A stretch of DNA of 64,000 nt from Kangiella geojedonensis (GTDB lineage Bacteria; Pseudomonadota; Gammaproteobacteria; Enterobacterales; Kangiellaceae), in NCBI RefSeq assembly GCF_000981765.1, contig NZ_CP010975.1, positions 248,001-312,000 of the forward strand, given 5' to 3'. Within the stretch, counting starts at the first letter, position 1. Each line of letters starts with the position of its first letter. The notes beneath the pieces were generated by a model, which saw nothing but the letters and a program-made list of their open reading frames with translations, had not been told where the DNA came from and did no database searches. The translations under genes and the position numbers were made by a program. Of the stretch, positions 1-9,372 are shown in pieces.

Positions 1-42
1 GACGGCGTTGAGTTAAGCATTACTTTGAAAGCCAGTTTCTAG
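1..42 (+). CDS. 3' end of an unidentified gene (possibly YceI-like)
   Basis: Reading from base 1 in frame 1 gives DGVELSITLKASF followed by TAG at 40-42. The alternating hydrophobic pattern looks like a closing beta strand, such as the last strand of YceI lipocalin-like periplasmic proteins, but 13 residues cannot prove it. The gene would begin before the window. Confidence 0.35.
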   Translation, partial: DGVELSITLKASF

Positions 43-250
43 CTTTATATCGGTAACATCTGATTTGATTGACGACATACTTTGACATCAATTCCACCTA
101 AGTTATTGAATTCCTATCCTACTGTCAGTGTACGACACAGCTATTTACATTTATAAACACACCCTTCACCAAAAATAGGGTTTGATGGTGATGTGGACTG
201 AAGGGAAGTGTGTGACTTCAGAGAACTTACAATCCGACAGGGGAAGAGCC

Positions 251-379
251 ATGAAACAGAATAGCGAAATCAACACTGAAATTGATAATGATTATGACGC
301 AGAAGGCATCTTTATCGATGTTTGCAAAGCGTTGGTAGCCATCGTTTTAGTGGGTATGGTGTTGTACGCAGCGGTATAA
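251..379 (+). CDS. Small single-span membrane protein, 42 aa
   Basis: I place the start at the ATG at 251 because GGGGAAGAG sits just upstream. The TTG at 182 that would lengthen it has no ribosome site. The protein has an acidic N-terminal half (NTEIDNDYDAEG) and one hydrophobic segment at about residues 24-41 (ALVAIVLVGMVLYAAV), so it is probably an inner-membrane miniprotein. No family is recognised. It ends one base before the stop of the convergent glycosyltransferase gene. Confidence 0.5.
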   Translation: MKQNSEINTEIDNDYDAEGIFIDVCKALVAIVLVGMVLYAAV

Positions 380-380
380 A

Positions 381-1466
381 CTAACTGTTGTTAGGAGTTT
401 CGCTTAGCGGTTGTTCAAGCCCATAAAATTCTATAGCTTGCTCAATCAGCTTCTGCACCTGCTCCACAGTAATGTGTTGCATTAGGTTGTCACCTTTTAA
501 GCGGTAACCCCAGGGAATACCTTCGGGCTCGCACTGCAACTCTTTACTGGCTATGGCAGTGTAGGCATCAGCAGTAAATCGTTGGTATAAGTAAGGCCCA
601 GTACGTTTTGGGTTGCTGTGAGCATAAAGACCAATGACCGGTGTGTTTTGGGTCACGGCCATGTGAGCTGGACCAGAGTCTGGAGCAATAACCAGCTGTG
701 CTTTTTTTAATGTGAGTAGCAGTTGTTTGAGATCGGTTTGACCCGCGAGGTTAATGGTATAGGCGCGAGACGCTTTTGAAATCTCAGCGCATAATTGCTT
801 TTCAAACGAGGTCGGGCCGCCAGTGAGCAATACCTGATAACCCAACTGATGGCAGAAATCTGAAATGGCTGCGTATCGATCCGTTGCCCAATTTCGCTCT
901 GCTTTACTGGCTGCGGGCGAAATGACGACGTAAGGCTCCTTGGGTAAAAAGTTAGTGCCCCACGCTTTTGCTTCATGCGGGATAGGAATATCCCAACTCG
1001 GTAAATGATCGTCAACGCCAACAGCTCGAACAAAGTCTCGAAAGCCGTCAAGCACATGGTAACCCCGAGAGTCTGAGATGTGTTGGTTAACAAATAACGA
1101 GTGAAGTTCTTTGCTACGCCCTTTTTCAAAACCAATTTTGACTTTCGCGGGAATAAAGAAAGCCGCCACATTTGCTCGAAGAGCAAGTTGCATGTGTAAT
1201 AAAACATCAAACTGGCGCGCTTTCATGTCACGCTTTAGCCGCTTGTAGGCTTTCCAGCCCAAGCTTTTATCAAAGACCACAAACTCGATGCCAGGCAAAT
1301 CTCCAATCAGCTTTTCTTCGACTTTGCCAATTACCCAAGTGATTTTTGCTCGGGGATAAGTTCGCTGTAATGCCTGTATTGATGAGACTGCGTGGCATAC
1401 GTCGCCAATAGCAGAAAGGCGTAAAACGCAGATCGATTGAGGCTTTTCAGCTGGGTTGATTAACAA
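381..1466 (-). CDS. Glycosyltransferase family 9, LPS heptosyltransferase-like
   Basis: A 361-residue protein of the ADP-heptose:LPS heptosyltransferase (GT9) family, which adds heptose to the LPS inner core on the cytoplasmic face of the inner membrane. The N-terminal Rossmann half opens with ICVLRLSAIGDVCHA, the typical RLSSIGD-type motif. The C-terminal half has VVISPAASKAERNWA and the nucleotide-sugar motif VIAPDSGPAHMA with NTPVIGLYAHSNP. The start is TTG; an in-frame stop lies two codons upstream, so no longer start exists, and AGGTG is about 8 nt ahead. It is divergent from kdkA, consistent with a core-LPS locus. Whether it acts as WaaC, WaaF or another GT9 enzyme cannot be decided here. 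Confidence 0.85.
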   Translation of the reverse strand: MLINPAEKPQSICVLRLSAIGDVCHAVSSIQALQRTYPRAKITWVIGKVEEKLIGDLPGIEFVVFDKSLGWKAYKRLKRDMKARQFDVLLHMQLALRANVAAFFIPAKVKIGFEKGRSKELHSLFVNQHISDSRGYHVLDGFRDFVRAVGVDDHLPSWDIPIPHEAKAWGTNFLPKEPYVVISPAASKAERNWATDRYAAISDFCHQLGYQVLLTGGPTSFEKQLCAEISKASRAYTINLAGQTDLKQLLLTLKKAQLVIAPDSGPAHMAVTQNTPVIGLYAHSNPKRTGPYLYQRFTADAYTAIASKELQCEPEGIPWGYRLKGDNLMQHITVEQVQKLIEQAIEFYGLEQPLSETPNNS

Positions 1467-1550
1467 AAGTCACACCTACTAAAGTTATGGATACTCCAGA
1501 TTTTAATGTATAGTATGTCATAAACCAACCGCGTCATTGATTGAGTTTGC

Positions 1551-2273
1551 GTGAAAATTCAACAAGTTGATAAGAATCGATACCTTGTAGCGATTAAAAA
1601 ATACCGTGATAGGGTTTCTAAGGATTGGTTTGACCCACAACAACTACAACAAAATGATGAAATCATCGGTCAGTCTGTAGGACGCAACACCACGTATTTT
1701 TTTGAAAAAGACGGCAAAAGCTACGTCCTAAGACGATATTACCGAGGTGGCCTGTTATCGAAATGGGTCGAAGACAGTTACTTCTTCTTGGGGATTCGCC
1801 GTACCCGCGCATATCGTGAGCAAGTCATGCTTAAGAAAATGCGCAAGCTTAACCTGCCTGTGCCAAAACCAGTTGCTTTGATGGTGGCTAAAAAAGGATT
1901 GGTTTATCGTGCATCCATTATTATTCGACTGATTCCTAATTCAAAAGACTTGTTCCATATTCTCCGTGAGCGGGCACTTACTGAGAATGAGTGGCTTGCC
2001 GTTGGTGCTTTGATCAAACAGTTTCATGATCAGGGGGTTTATCACTCGGATCTCAACATTCATAACATCATGATGAATACTGATGGTGACTTATGGTTGA
2101 TTGATTTTGATAAAGGGCGTTTCGTTGAGCCCAATGGCTCTCAACTAGAGTCAAATTTGAGTCGGTTAAAACGTTCTTTAGAAAAAGAAAGCAAGAAGTG
2201 GCCGCAATTCCATTGGCGAACCCCTGACTGGGACTTGTTAATGCAGGGTTACGCTATGAATGAGCGCAGATAA
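1551..2273 (+). CDS. kdkA: 3-deoxy-D-manno-octulosonic acid (Kdo) kinase
   Basis: A 240-residue protein of the KdkA/WaaP-type LPS kinase group, which phosphorylates Kdo in lipid A-Kdo using ATP. The kinase-like motifs are visible: catalytic loop YHSDLNIHN with D167 and N172, and metal-binding LIDFDKGR with D185. Its length matches the usual 235-240 residues. It starts with GTG and lies divergent to the GT9 gene, so both probably share a core-LPS biosynthesis role. KdkA is typical of bacteria with a single phosphorylated Kdo, as in Haemophilus and Vibrio. Confidence 0.85.
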   Translation: MKIQQVDKNRYLVAIKKYRDRVSKDWFDPQQLQQNDEIIGQSVGRNTTYFFEKDGKSYVLRRYYRGGLLSKWVEDSYFFLGIRRTRAYREQVMLKKMRKLNLPVPKPVALMVAKKGLVYRASIIIRLIPNSKDLFHILRERALTENEWLAVGALIKQFHDQGVYHSDLNIHNIMMNTDGDLWLIDFDKGRFVEPNGSQLESNLSRLKRSLEKESKKWPQFHWRTPDWDLLMQGYAMNERR

Positions 2274-2308
2274 GGAACCACTGAGAAAGGATTTCTAGCT
2301 AACGCTTT

Positions 2309-3403
2309 TTAGACCGAAATCATTGCCTTCATCAAGGCCAATATCATAATAAAACCGAATACCATCATGTAAATAACGCTAAAAACAATAAATTTGGCGA
2401 TAGTCCAGATGTGGCCTTGTTTGTATAGGCGCTTCATGGATAAGTACAGATAGATAATTGCCCAGACTAATAATCCCCAGCCAACAGGAATATAGTCGAG
2501 CCACACAAGCACTTCCTCCAATTGATGCCACCCAAGATAAGTCAAAATGACGGCAAACATGAAACTGTGTGAGTGGATTAATAGCACGAGATGTTCAACG
2601 TATAAGTGATTGCGACGTATATAAAGAACTTTCAATACTAAAGCTAACAATGGCAAGGTAAATAAAAATGCCTGTGGCAATGACTCAATAGCGCTTTGGG
2701 CCAGTTTCAAGAAAAATTGTGCCTTGGCGTGAGTTTGTTTGTACTGCGGAAGGTAATTGATGTCTTGGTATGCTTCACAAAGAGCAGCGACTTTGCCGTC
2801 AAAATAGTTGTCGAGCCACTCTGGCCAAACGACGACCATGTCTTCTGGATTTTGACAGTTCTCAAGTAAGTCATCGTTGACTTCAGGGGGTGCGTTGCCA
2901 TCAGAAACGTTATTTTGGGCTTCTGCGTCAGTAGTGGGGGTATTGGGCAACGCTTGGGCGGTTTCCGGCTCTTGGCTTGAGGGGCTCTGGTCTAAAACAC
3001 CATCATCCAACAAAGGGTTTGCTTGTACCGCTTGGTTAATTTCTTCCTCAATTTTATCAGCAGGTTGAGTTTTGATGTCGAGAGCGGTGACATTTAACCC
3101 ACCAAACGATGTGAGCAAGAAAAAGATAATGGATAGAAAGATATAGAGCCGTATCGGCGTCACGTAATGATTGTGGTGGTGAGAATTACGGAAATAGTCG
3201 AGCGTTAACGCTGCTGGACGGCACAAGGAGCGTGCTGTCTTATAGGCTTTGGAGTCATAACCAAACCAATTTTCGACGAACTCCCATAGCAATTCGCGAA
3301 CGCTACGGTGTGGGCGAAAGGTTTTCTGCCCACAATGCTGGCAATACTTGGTTGGTTTTTCTGTAACCTCTGTATTATCCGTCTGACTCATCCGGCGCTT
3401 CAT
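2309..3403 (-). CDS. DUF3667-type membrane protein
   Basis: A 364-residue protein. It has an N-terminal CxxC zinc-ribbon-like knuckle (C21, C24), then a conserved stretch with FGYDSKAYKTARSL and RPAALTLDYFRN, and a first membrane span near residue 85. These features fit DUF3667. The middle (about residues 115-215) is a low-complexity acidic/proline-rich periplasmic-type stretch, followed by three or four hydrophobic segments. Function is unknown. Its start overlaps the end of the DUF2909 gene by 29 nt, so the two are probably co-translated. It converges with kdkA. Confidence 0.65.
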   Translation of the reverse strand: MKRRMSQTDNTEVTEKPTKYCQHCGQKTFRPHRSVRELLWEFVENWFGYDSKAYKTARSLCRPAALTLDYFRNSHHHNHYVTPIRLYIFLSIIFFLLTSFGGLNVTALDIKTQPADKIEEEINQAVQANPLLDDGVLDQSPSSQEPETAQALPNTPTTDAEAQNNVSDGNAPPEVNDDLLENCQNPEDMVVVWPEWLDNYFDGKVAALCEAYQDINYLPQYKQTHAKAQFFLKLAQSAIESLPQAFLFTLPLLALVLKVLYIRRNHLYVEHLVLLIHSHSFMFAVILTYLGWHQLEEVLVWLDYIPVGWGLLVWAIIYLYLSMKRLYKQGHIWTIAKFIVFSVIYMMVFGFIMILALMKAMISV

Positions 3404-3644
3404 CTACAAGGGTTTCAGGATTTGTATCGACCGGTAATACACCCTCACGCATATTGATCACCCCAAAGTGATCCAGTAGGAGCACTGCGATAAAGAGCAA
3501 TAAGCTTAGGCCAATCCGCCAAGCGAGGCTTTTAACGACTTTTCGACTATTTTCCTCTCCGCCCTTATTTAGGAAGAATAAACCACGAAAAAGGCTGAAT
3601 AATATAGCCAGCATTAATATAATAATGACAACTTTAACCCACAT
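3375..3644 (-). CDS. DUF2909 twin-transmembrane protein
   Basis: An 89-residue protein with two hydrophobic segments (about residues 3-24 and 43-63). The pattern MWVKVVIIILMLAILFSLFRG followed by R-x-G-L-S-L-L-L-F is typical of DUF2909. In Pseudomonas-type genomes this family lies inside the cytochrome c oxidase cluster between subunit III and SURF1. Here it sits next to SURF1 but points the opposite way and is coupled to a DUF3667 gene. It carries an acidic C-terminal tail longer than usual. Confidence 0.7.
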   Translation of the reverse strand: MWVKVVIIILMLAILFSLFRGLFFLNKGGEENSRKVVKSLAWRIGLSLLLFIAVLLLDHFGVINMREGVLPVDTNPETLVDEAPDESDG

Positions 3645-3758
3645 AATGTGCTCTACAACGATTTAGTCTTAATTCGGCTCATTATACGAGAAAAGTTGAT
3701 GAGTGGAACCTTAAAGTCTTAAGTCATTGATAGAGGTGCAGAAATTGAAGGTTGCACT

Positions 3759-4559
3759 TTGAGTGATTCCCCGAAAAAGCAACGTTTATGGCAACGACCA
3801 TTATTCCAGCTCCCCATTGGTAATCGAGTCTTTAGGCCAAGCTTAATTCCGACTATAGGGTTTGTTCTGCTATTACCGGTATTGCTCCGTTTGGGAGTAT
3901 GGCAACTTGACCGTGCAGAAGAAAAGCGTGGCTTGATAAGCGCCCTAGAGCAGAAGTCGGAGGTTGAGCCCATCAGTTTGTCACAAGCTCTTGAGCTGGA
4001 AACCGCAGATATGACACGAGTGATAAGTAAAGGCGAGCCAATACAAGACGTGACTCTCATCACTGACAATCAAACTCGGGAGGGACATTTAGGCTATGAA
4101 GTCTTCGGGCTTTGGCAGCCAGAAGGTTACGAAAAGCCGATACTGGTCAGTCGCGGCTGGCTACCTCGAAAAGATTTCTATGAGAAAGTTCCTGAGGTCC
4201 CACTCTTTCAAGCTAATACGATAGAAGGCTCGCTGTATTTCTCGAAAGGAGCCAACTCAGTGGTGGCCAATAATGCCGTCTGGCAGGAATACGATAATGT
4301 CTGGATTCTTGGGCAGTTTGATTTTGAAACTCTTGCAGAAAAAGTGATGCAAATGGGGTATGATAGCGCCCCGTTCATTATCAGGATGCAACCTGATACA
4401 GAGAGTGAGTTTGTGCGTCAGTGGCCGCTCGTTGCGAGCCCGCCAGAAAAGCACATCGCCTATGCGATTCAGTGGTTTGCCATGGCTTTCGCCTTGGTCA
4501 TGTTATTTATCATTTTGAACTTGAAGCGAGTACAGCACCATGAGTCAACAAACAGTTGA
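3759..4559 (+). CDS. SURF1 family cytochrome c oxidase assembly protein
   Basis: A 266-residue SURF1/Shy1-like protein that helps heme A insertion into subunit I of aa3 cytochrome oxidase. Typical features are two terminal membrane segments (about residues 28-47 and 240-257), the early LGVWQLDRAEEK motif, and VSRGWLPR in the periplasmic domain. The start is TTG at 3759 with GAAGG about 8 nt upstream. It opens a codirectional run of five cox-assembly genes and overlaps the next gene by 20 nt. Confidence 0.9.
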   Translation: MSDSPKKQRLWQRPLFQLPIGNRVFRPSLIPTIGFVLLLPVLLRLGVWQLDRAEEKRGLISALEQKSEVEPISLSQALELETADMTRVISKGEPIQDVTLITDNQTREGHLGYEVFGLWQPEGYEKPILVSRGWLPRKDFYEKVPEVPLFQANTIEGSLYFSKGANSVVANNAVWQEYDNVWILGQFDFETLAEKVMQMGYDSAPFIIRMQPDTESEFVRQWPLVASPPEKHIAYAIQWFAMAFALVMLFIILNLKRVQHHESTNS

Positions 4560-5142
4560 TCCGAAACAACGAACGAAGAACCGTCGAGTAGTCTCTGGAT
4601 TGGTTTTATTGTTTGCAGCCCCTGTCATTCTAGCTTATGTAGCGCATTACATGGGGTGGTTTAATGTTGCCACACAAAATAACGGTACCTTATTACAAAC
4701 GCCTTACCCTCATTTCGAACAGTTTGAATGGACTTCGGCTGACGATGAAACGTTGCACTTTCGTGATTTCGAGACGAAATGGTGGTGGGTCTACTTACCT
4801 GAGTCGGATGATTGCGCTATAACCTGCGATACGACCATTAAGTGGTTAACCCGAAACCATCTGGCGTTGGGTAAACAAGCCGATAAGCTTAAGCGATTGG
4901 TTGTATTCCCAAGCAGCATTAATTACCAAGATAAAGTCGAAGATGCAGAAAAAATTGTATTAGGAAAAGGTTCTGCCAAGAACACAACGTCAGAGCTTGA
5001 GCGCGGCAAGGTCTATTTGATGGACCCGCATGGTAACTTATTTATGCAATATGAGCCGGTGAAGAATCAAGAAGAAGCCATTGCCAGCAGCAAAGGCCTT
5101 CGTGACGATGCTCGCAAGGCGATGAAAGTGACTGGATTGTAG
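4540..5142 (+). CDS. Cox-cluster membrane-anchored protein, SCO/thioredoxin-like
   Basis: A 200-residue protein with one N-terminal membrane anchor (about residues 20-40) and a periplasmic domain containing KWWWVYLPESDDCAITC. The CAITC pair resembles the SCO CxxxC position, and VYLMDPHGNLFMQY resembles the closing strands of a thioredoxin-like fold. Proteins of this kind are regularly found between SURF1 and heme A synthase (the PA0111-type gene). The role is probably oxidase assembly or copper/disulfide handling, but this rests on context. Confidence 0.65.
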   Translation: MSQQTVDPKQRTKNRRVVSGLVLLFAAPVILAYVAHYMGWFNVATQNNGTLLQTPYPHFEQFEWTSADDETLHFRDFETKWWWVYLPESDDCAITCDTTIKWLTRNHLALGKQADKLKRLVVFPSSINYQDKVEDAEKIVLGKGSAKNTTSELERGKVYLMDPHGNLFMQYEPVKNQEEAIASSKGLRDDARKAMKVTGL

Positions 5143-5202
5143 TCAATAACGGCTAGAAATTTTTAGCAATATGTTTATACGACAGAGTGTAGCGAGATAG
5201 CA

Positions 5203-6297
5203 ATGCAAAAGAGAACATTACGCCGCTTGGCGGTATTTGGCTGCTTTTTGGCCCTATGCGTGATTTTGTTGGGAGCATGGACTCGTTTGAGTGATGCGGG
5301 TTTAGGATGTCCTGATTGGCCTGGCTGTTATGGTCACTATACGGTTCCGAGCGATGTTGAGTTTATCAATGCGGCGGAACTGAAGTACAACCAGAAGTTT
5401 GAAGCAGAAAAAGCATGGCCAGAAATGATCCATCGCTACTTTGCGACAGGCATTGGTTTATTGATCGTTATTTTATTTATCGGAGCTTTAGTTGGCCGTC
5501 GTAAAGACGCCTCTATTCCGATTGTCTTGCCTTGTATTTTATTACCGCTGGTGATTTTCCAGGGGTTGCTAGGAATGTGGACGGTGACTTTGAAAGTTCA
5601 TCCTTTCATAGTGATGGCGCATTTGCTCGGTGGATTCTCGATTCTAACCTTGCTCTTCCTGTACGTGTTACAGCTGCGACCAAAGATCGTATCGCTGTCC
5701 CAAGTGGTTGCGAAGAAATTCAAAACCTTAGCCATGGCAGGGTTGGTTTTAGTGGTCATACAAATCGCTTTAGGTGGTTGGACGGCGTCAAACTACGCCG
5801 CGACGGCCTGTACCGAGTTACCTTTCTGTAACACAGGCTGGACCGAAAATGCTGATTTTGGTGGAGCTTTTGACTTGTGGCAGAAAGGCTTTGAGTTTGA
5901 TGAGTTTAAGCTGCATGAGTTAGAGAAAATGCAGGCAGATTTAGCCCATGCTCGTGGTGAAACTTTTATTAACTATGAGGGTGGAGTGCTAGAGCATAGT
6001 GAGAAAGTGGCGATTCATGTCACGCACAGAATTGGCGCTTATATTGTTTTTATAGTGATTGGTTTGCTTGCGGTGTTACTGATTCGTGAGCGCGACAGTG
6101 TGTTATTACGTCATATCGGCAGAGCCGTTGCTGTGATTTTAATCGGCCAAATGTTGTTAGGTATTAGCAACATCGTATTTGGTTTACCGCTATATGTGGC
6201 TGTCGCTCACAATGGTGGTGGAGCTATATTATTACTGGCCTTAATCATGGTGAACTTTGTCGTCAACTGGCAATTTAGGGGGAAGAATGTCAGCTGA
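5203..6297 (+). CDS. ctaA: Heme A synthase (COX15/CtaA family)
   Basis: A 364-residue multi-span membrane protein that oxidises heme O to heme A for aa3 oxidase. Family marks are the first-loop GLGCPDWPGCYG motif, histidines in membrane segments (MIHRYFATG, VHPFIVMAHLLGG, VTHRIGAY, VAHNGGGA) and eight likely spans. It precedes ctaB, with the end just past the ctaB start (11-nt overlap). The gene upstream ends 60 bases earlier. Confidence 0.93.
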   Translation: MQKRTLRRLAVFGCFLALCVILLGAWTRLSDAGLGCPDWPGCYGHYTVPSDVEFINAAELKYNQKFEAEKAWPEMIHRYFATGIGLLIVILFIGALVGRRKDASIPIVLPCILLPLVIFQGLLGMWTVTLKVHPFIVMAHLLGGFSILTLLFLYVLQLRPKIVSLSQVVAKKFKTLAMAGLVLVVIQIALGGWTASNYAATACTELPFCNTGWTENADFGGAFDLWQKGFEFDEFKLHELEKMQADLAHARGETFINYEGGVLEHSEKVAIHVTHRIGAYIVFIVIGLLAVLLIRERDSVLLRHIGRAVAVILIGQMLLGISNIVFGLPLYVAVAHNGGGAILLLALIMVNFVVNWQFRGKNVS

Positions 6298-7201
6298 GAA
6301 GAATTATCCAAATCCGCGACCGATAACCTGGCGCGATTATTATGAGCTAACCAAGCCAAAAGTGGTGTACCTACTGGTCTTTACAGCCGTCGTGGGTATG
6401 TTCTTGGCTAATGATGTCACTCAGAGCTGGTTCCCTCCGCTGGATGCCTTGATTTTCGGCACCATTGGTATTGCGTTGGCTTCTGGTGCAGCTGCCGTAG
6501 TCAATCATGTGGTTGATGCCAAAATTGATACGATGATGGCGCGAACTCAACAGCGCCCGGTGGCTCAAGGCCGAGTGAGTTCAAGTCAGGCCATTATATT
6601 TTCGGCTACCTTGGCGGTTATTGCGATGGCGATGCTGTGGTTCTTGGTTAATCCATTAACGGCAGTGTTAACCTTGGGAGGTTTGGTCGGTTATGCTTTT
6701 GTTTACACCATGTTCCTTAAACGAGCCACACCACAGAATATTGTGATTGGTGGCCTGTCGGGAGCGATACCGCCGCTATTAGGGTGGACGTCAGTAACGG
6801 GAAGTGCGGATCCGCACGCCTGGTTATTGGTATTGATTATCTTCACTTGGACGCCTCCACATTTTTGGGCGTTATCGATTCATCGAATTGAGGATTATGC
6901 AAAAGCTGAAATTCCGATGTTGCCGGTGACCCATGGCGAAGACTTCACCAAAACATCGATTGTGCTTTATACGGTGTTATTAATTTTATCGACACTACTA
7001 CCGTATTTGACGCATATGAGTGGCATCATCTATTTGATAGGAGCTGTGGCGCTAGGCTTATGGTTCTTGTATTACACCATGGTGCTTAAGTATCGCGAAA
7101 AAGAGGGAGTAGCAATGAAAACATTTGGTGTTTCAATTGGCTATTTGACGTTGTTATTCGCGGTGTTATTAGTTGATCATTACGTGGATCCGTTTATTTA
7201 A
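6287..7201 (+). CDS. ctaB: Protoheme IX farnesyltransferase (heme O synthase)
   Basis: A UbiA-superfamily prenyltransferase (304 residues from this start) that converts heme B to heme O. The substrate motif NHVVDAKIDTMMARTQQRP is complete, as is the second acidic region around HRIEDYAKAEIPMLPV. I chose ATG 6287 because AGGGGGAAGA directly precedes it and the protein then starts MSAEKNYP like homologues. An upstream in-frame ATG at 6257 would add 10 residues inside ctaA. Confidence 0.93.
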   Translation: MSAEKNYPNPRPITWRDYYELTKPKVVYLLVFTAVVGMFLANDVTQSWFPPLDALIFGTIGIALASGAAAVVNHVVDAKIDTMMARTQQRPVAQGRVSSSQAIIFSATLAVIAMAMLWFLVNPLTAVLTLGGLVGYAFVYTMFLKRATPQNIVIGGLSGAIPPLLGWTSVTGSADPHAWLLVLIIFTWTPPHFWALSIHRIEDYAKAEIPMLPVTHGEDFTKTSIVLYTVLLILSTLLPYLTHMSGIIYLIGAVALGLWFLYYTMVLKYREKEGVAMKTFGVSIGYLTLLFAVLLVDHYVDPFI

Positions 7202-7215
7202 TCTCCACCCATTCA

Positions 7216-7908
7216 ATGAACAAACAGACGAGTATGGTTATGAAAAAACAAATTGGTTCTGCACGTTTAATCATTATTTTAGTGGCATTACTATCGCTAG
7301 TAGCTGGCGTGCTGAGCTATCAGATGCTATTTGCTGATAAGAGAATGGAGATTATTCGCACTTTTGATCAGCCTCGTTCAGTGGCCCCATTTGAAGGCAA
7401 AACCCATGACGGTAATGACTTTTCAGAGCATGACTTTTTAGGCCAATGGAGTATCGTGTTTTTTGGTTTCACGACCTGTCCTGATGTTTGCCCCACAGCT
7501 TTGAGCAATATTAATGGCATGATGAAGAATATTGATCAAGAGTATTTAAAAGACACCCAAGTCATCATGGTTTCGGTTGATCCTGAGCGTGATACCTTGG
7601 AGAAACTGAATCAATATGTTCCGGCTTTTAATAAGGATTTTATTGGCATTAATGCGGGTTTAAAAGAAACTCAAAAATTGACGAAGTCAATTGGGGTTAG
7701 CTTTTTCAAAGTACCAGGCCATGACGACCCGGATAACTATTTGGTTGAGCACACTGCGCGTTGGTTTGTGATTGACCCGCTCGGCCGTCGTTATGCCTAT
7801 ATTTCGCCTGATCAAACGCCTAAGCATAAAGACCTCATCCAAACGGTTTCTGAAGATTACAACATTCTTCGTGATAAGGCGGCAGACATTCATGCTGCCG
7901 GCCAATAA
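7216..7908 (+). CDS. SCO1/SenC family copper chaperone
   Basis: A 230-residue membrane-anchored thioredoxin-fold protein that delivers copper to the CuA site of cytochrome oxidase. Copper ligands are seen: FTTCPDVCPTALSN (CxxxC) and the distal histidine in VEHTARWFVID. The N-terminal anchor is at about residues 16-36. Start choice is uncertain: 7216 has no clear ribosome site, while an internal ATG at 7240 begins MKKQIGS and has a weak GAG. It is the last gene of the oxidase assembly run. Confidence 0.9.
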   Translation: MNKQTSMVMKKQIGSARLIIILVALLSLVAGVLSYQMLFADKRMEIIRTFDQPRSVAPFEGKTHDGNDFSEHDFLGQWSIVFFGFTTCPDVCPTALSNINGMMKNIDQEYLKDTQVIMVSVDPERDTLEKLNQYVPAFNKDFIGINAGLKETQKLTKSIGVSFFKVPGHDDPDNYLVEHTARWFVIDPLGRRYAYISPDQTPKHKDLIQTVSEDYNILRDKAADIHAAGQ

Positions 7909-7939
7909 AACCGCACAACACCTTAAGTAAGAGTTTTCC

Positions 7940-9313
7940 GTGAGTATCTGGTCGCTCAATGATATTAAAAATGACTTGAGCGACAAGCAACAACATCGTA
8001 GTACTTGGCGAATCGCCGCGCCAATGTTGCTGTCTAACATGACGGTACCATTGGTAGGCTTGGTCGATTCGGCTGTCATGGGCCATCTCCCTGACTCCCA
8101 TCATTTAGCAGCAGTCGGTCTTGGCGCTGCTTTATTCACCTTTATTGTTTGGACCATGGGCTTTTTGCGCATGATCACCACAGGCCTAGTAGCGCAGGCT
8201 TATGGAGCGAGCAATCATCAAGATATCCGGCAGTGGCTTTATCTTTCTTCGTTGCTGGCTCTATCCGTCGCGATCCTGACCTTAATTTTGAATCCATGGA
8301 TTATCGATATTATCTTATGGTGGGTTGAAGGTTCCACGGCTGTTGAAGAAAGTGTTTTGCTGTATTGGAATACGCGAATTTGGGGACTTCCTTTTACGTT
8401 GCTTAATGCGGTGATGATCGGTTGGTTCATTGGCATGCAGAATGCACGAGTTCCGTTCGTCATGCTGTTGATCATTAACTTATTCAATGTCGGGCTTGAT
8501 TTATTGTTTGTTCAAGGCCTTGGTATGGCCGTTGACGGTGTCGCTATCGCCAGCGTCATTTCCGAGATTTTAGGCTTTATTTACGGCGCAATATGCCTTA
8601 AAGGTTTACTTAAAAAGTTCCCATTACAAGAGAAGTTCCAGCTGGCCTGGACAAAGTTAAAGCAGCTGTTGCGTCTCAATGGTGACTTGCTGATTAGAAC
8701 ACTGTCCTTGGAATTGGTGTTCTTTACGATCCATTCGCGTGGCGCAGAATTGGGGGACGAAGTGATGGCCGTAAACGCCGTGCTATTAAATTTCTTGCTA
8801 GTTATCTCAAACGGTTTGGATGGCTTTGCCAATGCGGTGGAAGCTCAAGTCGGACGCGCTTTAGGTCGAGATAAATGGCAAGATTTTAGAGCCAGTATCA
8901 ATGTCGGCGGATTTTGGTCGATCGTCACCAGCTTAGCTTTCTGCCTGACGTTTCTACTGTTTGTCGAAACCTTCATTGGTTGGATAACCGACATTGAATC
9001 AGTGAGACAACAGGCGGAGCCATACCATATTTATATTATTCTGATTCCGTTAGTTGCTATTTGGGGATTCTGGCTGGATGGAATTTTTGTGGGTGCCTCA
9101 GCTATCACCACGATGCGCAACTCGATGATTCTTGCAGTCGTTGTCGGCTTTATTCCACTTTACTTCTTTACCAAAGATTATGGTAATCATGGGTTATGGT
9201 GGGCATTCTTTGCGTTTTTAGCCACGCGAGCCATCACCTCGTTTTGGTTACTGTACCGTGGAATAAAAGCAGGCCGTTATATTTCGTTATCGACGATAGA
9301 AGCCTATAAATAA
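7940..9313 (+). CDS. MATE family efflux transporter, DinF-like
   Basis: A 457-residue protein with about 12 membrane segments. The N-terminal APMLLSNMTVPLVGLVDSAV and GHLPDSHHLAAVGLG match the DinF branch of multidrug/toxin extrusion (Na+ or H+ antiport). The start is GTG at 7940 with AAGAG about 8 nt upstream. It follows SCO by 31 nt, so it may read through from the cox run. Substrate unknown. Confidence 0.88.
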   Translation: MSIWSLNDIKNDLSDKQQHRSTWRIAAPMLLSNMTVPLVGLVDSAVMGHLPDSHHLAAVGLGAALFTFIVWTMGFLRMITTGLVAQAYGASNHQDIRQWLYLSSLLALSVAILTLILNPWIIDIILWWVEGSTAVEESVLLYWNTRIWGLPFTLLNAVMIGWFIGMQNARVPFVMLLIINLFNVGLDLLFVQGLGMAVDGVAIASVISEILGFIYGAICLKGLLKKFPLQEKFQLAWTKLKQLLRLNGDLLIRTLSLELVFFTIHSRGAELGDEVMAVNAVLLNFLLVISNGLDGFANAVEAQVGRALGRDKWQDFRASINVGGFWSIVTSLAFCLTFLLFVETFIGWITDIESVRQQAEPYHIYIILIPLVAIWGFWLDGIFVGASAITTMRNSMILAVVVGFIPLYFFTKDYGNHGLWWAFFAFLATRAITSFWLLYRGIKAGRYISLSTIEAYK

Positions 9314-9372
9314 AGTCAAAGATGACAGTATGTTGTTGAAGGTTTTCATAGTAAGTATTTATTGTACTGCAT

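Noticed and set aside
82-110. TTGACA as a promoter for the small membrane gene
   Set aside because: The -35 is perfect, but no convincing -10 lies 16-18 bases downstream.
707-1210. 167-codon minus-strand frame inside the glycosyltransferase gene
   Set aside because: It lies wholly within a gene with strong family motifs and has none itself.
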